A DNA stretch of 64,000 bases. Origin: Trichobilharzia szidati. Its lineage: Eukaryota; Platyhelminthes; Trematoda; Strigeidida; Schistosomatidae. Below the pieces are notes generated by a model. It ran no database searches. It was given only the letters and a program-made list of their open reading frames with translations, and had not been told where the DNA came from. The position numbers and the translations under genes were made by a program. The stretch covers positions 82,578,793 through 82,642,792 of the forward strand of contig OX235273.1 of the NCBI GenBank assembly GCA_944472155.2, given 5' to 3'. Of this stretch, positions 62,435 through 64,000 are shown one piece after another. Numbering within the stretch: position 1 is the first letter of the stretch; each line of letters opens with the position of its first letter.

Positions 62435-62740
62435 TGTGATTACAGTGACTCAGTTGTGTCCTTGGTACACGAAATGCACTCCTGAAGATTTTATAATTGT
62501 CATTCAATCAAATGTGATGCATTTCACGAAGGAGACAAAGAACACATATTATATGGGATCGGTTTTCGCTTCAGGTCGGATAGCACTGTGTCACTCGATC
62601 AACTGTCAATTAATATTTCATCTGGACATCCTGAACAAGGTGAAAATATCATGAAATAAACCCTAGTGAAAATCCTGTACATTATATAAACAGTGTGCAG
62701 AATGAAGCTACTATTATTATTATTGCTAAAATAATTGCAT
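62435..62740 (+). repeat. Probable non-LTR retrotransposon 3' end with (ATT)n tail, copy 2
   Basis: Counterpart of 7860-8175. It ends in ACTATTATTATTATTGC at about 62738. Confidence 0.5.
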
Positions 62741-63330
62741 ATTTTCCTTCGTTTCTATGCGTATTCTGATTACTACTCATTCATTGAATTATTATTCACC
62801 TCATTAAGTAACTCCGAGACACTTATTCAACTCTTCTTATGCACTGGATAATATCCCCACCTATCATGAAGACAACTCATCGCTTTCGTTACAGCGCTCC
62901 CTTAGTAAAAATTGTAAATAATTGCGACTGTACAGCTAGAAGGACTGAATTCGCCGAGAAGATCCCCTTCGCTGAACTAAAAGTTTTGATTTTATTATTT
63001 TGTATTAGTAATACACAGTAAACGAAATATCCAAACCTGAACAGAGTGTTCATCTCGTTTAATATTTCACCATAACGATAACTTTGAAGTGTAAATTTGT
63101 TTGACTTGACTTTGTCCCTCGTATAGTAGAGATCATACCACATGTGAATTACAAGTTACAACATAAACAAAAAATGATTCATTTCAAAATTTCAAGTATT
63201 TCGAACTTTGCGATAAATTGTTGAACAATTCATTGAAACTTTATTTCATCTCTGACTTTTTTCAATGCAGTTTGTGAAGGATCGTGTGTATCACAAGTTG
63301 TACACATACACATTGACATATTATAGAATC
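62741..63330. other. Unassigned sequence
   Basis: Nothing recognisable beyond short frames. Confidence 0.35.
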
Positions 63331-63335
63331 AAAAA

Positions 63336-63522
63336 AGTAATTCTGTATATTATGTTAGAATAGCGCTATTGTGATACGAAGTCCATCTTGAAAAGTTTAA
63401 TGTAATGTAATTTGCTAACACTACCACATTAACAGATAACACGCTAAAACGATAATTCTGTTTATTAAATTAGAATCGCGTTACTAGAAGGCGAAGTTCA
63501 TGTTGAAAAATATGGTGTGTTT
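63336..63522. repeat. Short tandem duplication, about 115-bp period
   Basis: 63336-63405 and 63451-63522 align over about 70 bp: both have TAATTCTGT-TATTA, TTAGAAT-GCG-TA, CGAAGT-CAT-TTGAAAA. Clearly diverged, so old. Confidence 0.55.
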
Positions 63523-64000
63523 GTAAATCACATCGTATAATTTATCATCACAACTGTGTGTCGTTATATTTACATGAAAATGTACTGTCGAAAGACTGAG
63601 CAAAATGTTAATAATATGAGGTAATAATACTGATAAGTGTATGGTGAATGAGAATTCACACTAATCTTAATCATGTAATTAGCGAAGATTCATCATAGTA
63701 GATAACCATTTCACAGTATTTCGAAGTGGCCGTGGTTCAGCACTAATGGATGTCATACATTAATGGCACTCAGCTGAAAATGTTTTTCAACTTTATATCA
63801 CAAGAAAAGTTAGGAATTCGTGAAACATGTTTTGCATAGTTTTAGGCATTCCTAAGATTGACTCCTATCGACAAAGAGTGTTTAGAAATGATTACTGAAG
63901 GATGACTGCCTGAGGGAGAGTGCTGCTCACAATAGGAATATGTTAGGGATAAACACAGAGTTTTGAATAAAAACTTTGACGTTCAGCAGATGAGATGAAA
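63523..64000. other. Unassigned AT-rich sequence
   Basis: No gene or repeat recognised to the end of the window. Confidence 0.4.

Noticed and set aside
1..64000. CRISPR array, bacterial operons or prophage
   Set aside because: The window shows spliced genes, SINEs and retroelements of a eukaryote; no regularly spaced repeats or compact gene clusters are present.

Overview
The window looks like nuclear DNA of a blood fluke (Schistosoma or a close relative). It is AT-rich and gene-poor. The one recognisable gene family has spliced genes with introns as short as 33 and 39 nt. The repeats are those expected of schistosomes: Sm-alpha-type SINEs carrying a hammerhead ribozyme, Penelope-like elements (PLEs) with reverse transcriptase (RT) and GIY-YIG domains, and 5'-truncated non-LTR retrotransposons. 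The species cannot be fixed from sequence alone.

Two host genes are supported, both secreted cathepsin D-like aspartic proteases of peptidase family A1. Gene 1 is on the + strand (exons 1-5 at 42546-48172). Gene 2 is on the - strand (six exons, 56188 down to 51872; 387 residues; apparently intact). They lie tail to tail. Exon boundaries and phases match one for one, and a promoter block of nearly 200 bp upstream is conserved (41285-41480 and 56230-56410), so this is an inverted duplication of whole genes. Gene 2 is complete. Gene 1 lacks a recognisable normal last exon and has about 1.07 kb of extra DNA between promoter and start codon, so it may be damaged or have an unusual C terminus. Both proteins keep both catalytic DTG motifs but have a changed active-site flap.

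Layout: 1-41 kb is almost entirely repeats and unassigned AT-rich DNA. It holds Sm-alpha-like SINEs (3.6, 5.7, 7.3, 18.1, 19.4, 27.7-28.3 and 38.4 kb), a second tRNA-derived SINE family (12.1, 13.8, 14.5, 15.0 and 25.1 kb), PLE fragments (4.3-5.0, 16.6-17.6, 19.9-20.7, 24.9-25.6, 26.4-27.2, 29.2-29.6 and 31.1-32.5 kb) and non-LTR RT fragments (10.7-11.6, 33.3-33.8, 36.1, 39.5-39.8 and 40.8-41.1 kb). The protease locus occupies 41.3-56.4 kb, with repeat insertions in its introns and intergenic space. From 56.4 to 64 kb there are no genes, but there is a striking foldback structure (58335-58760) inside a larger nested inverted-repeat region, a decayed RT fragment at 61.2 kb and a short tandem duplication near 63.4 kb.

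All assignments come from reading motifs in the sequence. Element boundaries are approximate unless target-site duplications are stated.
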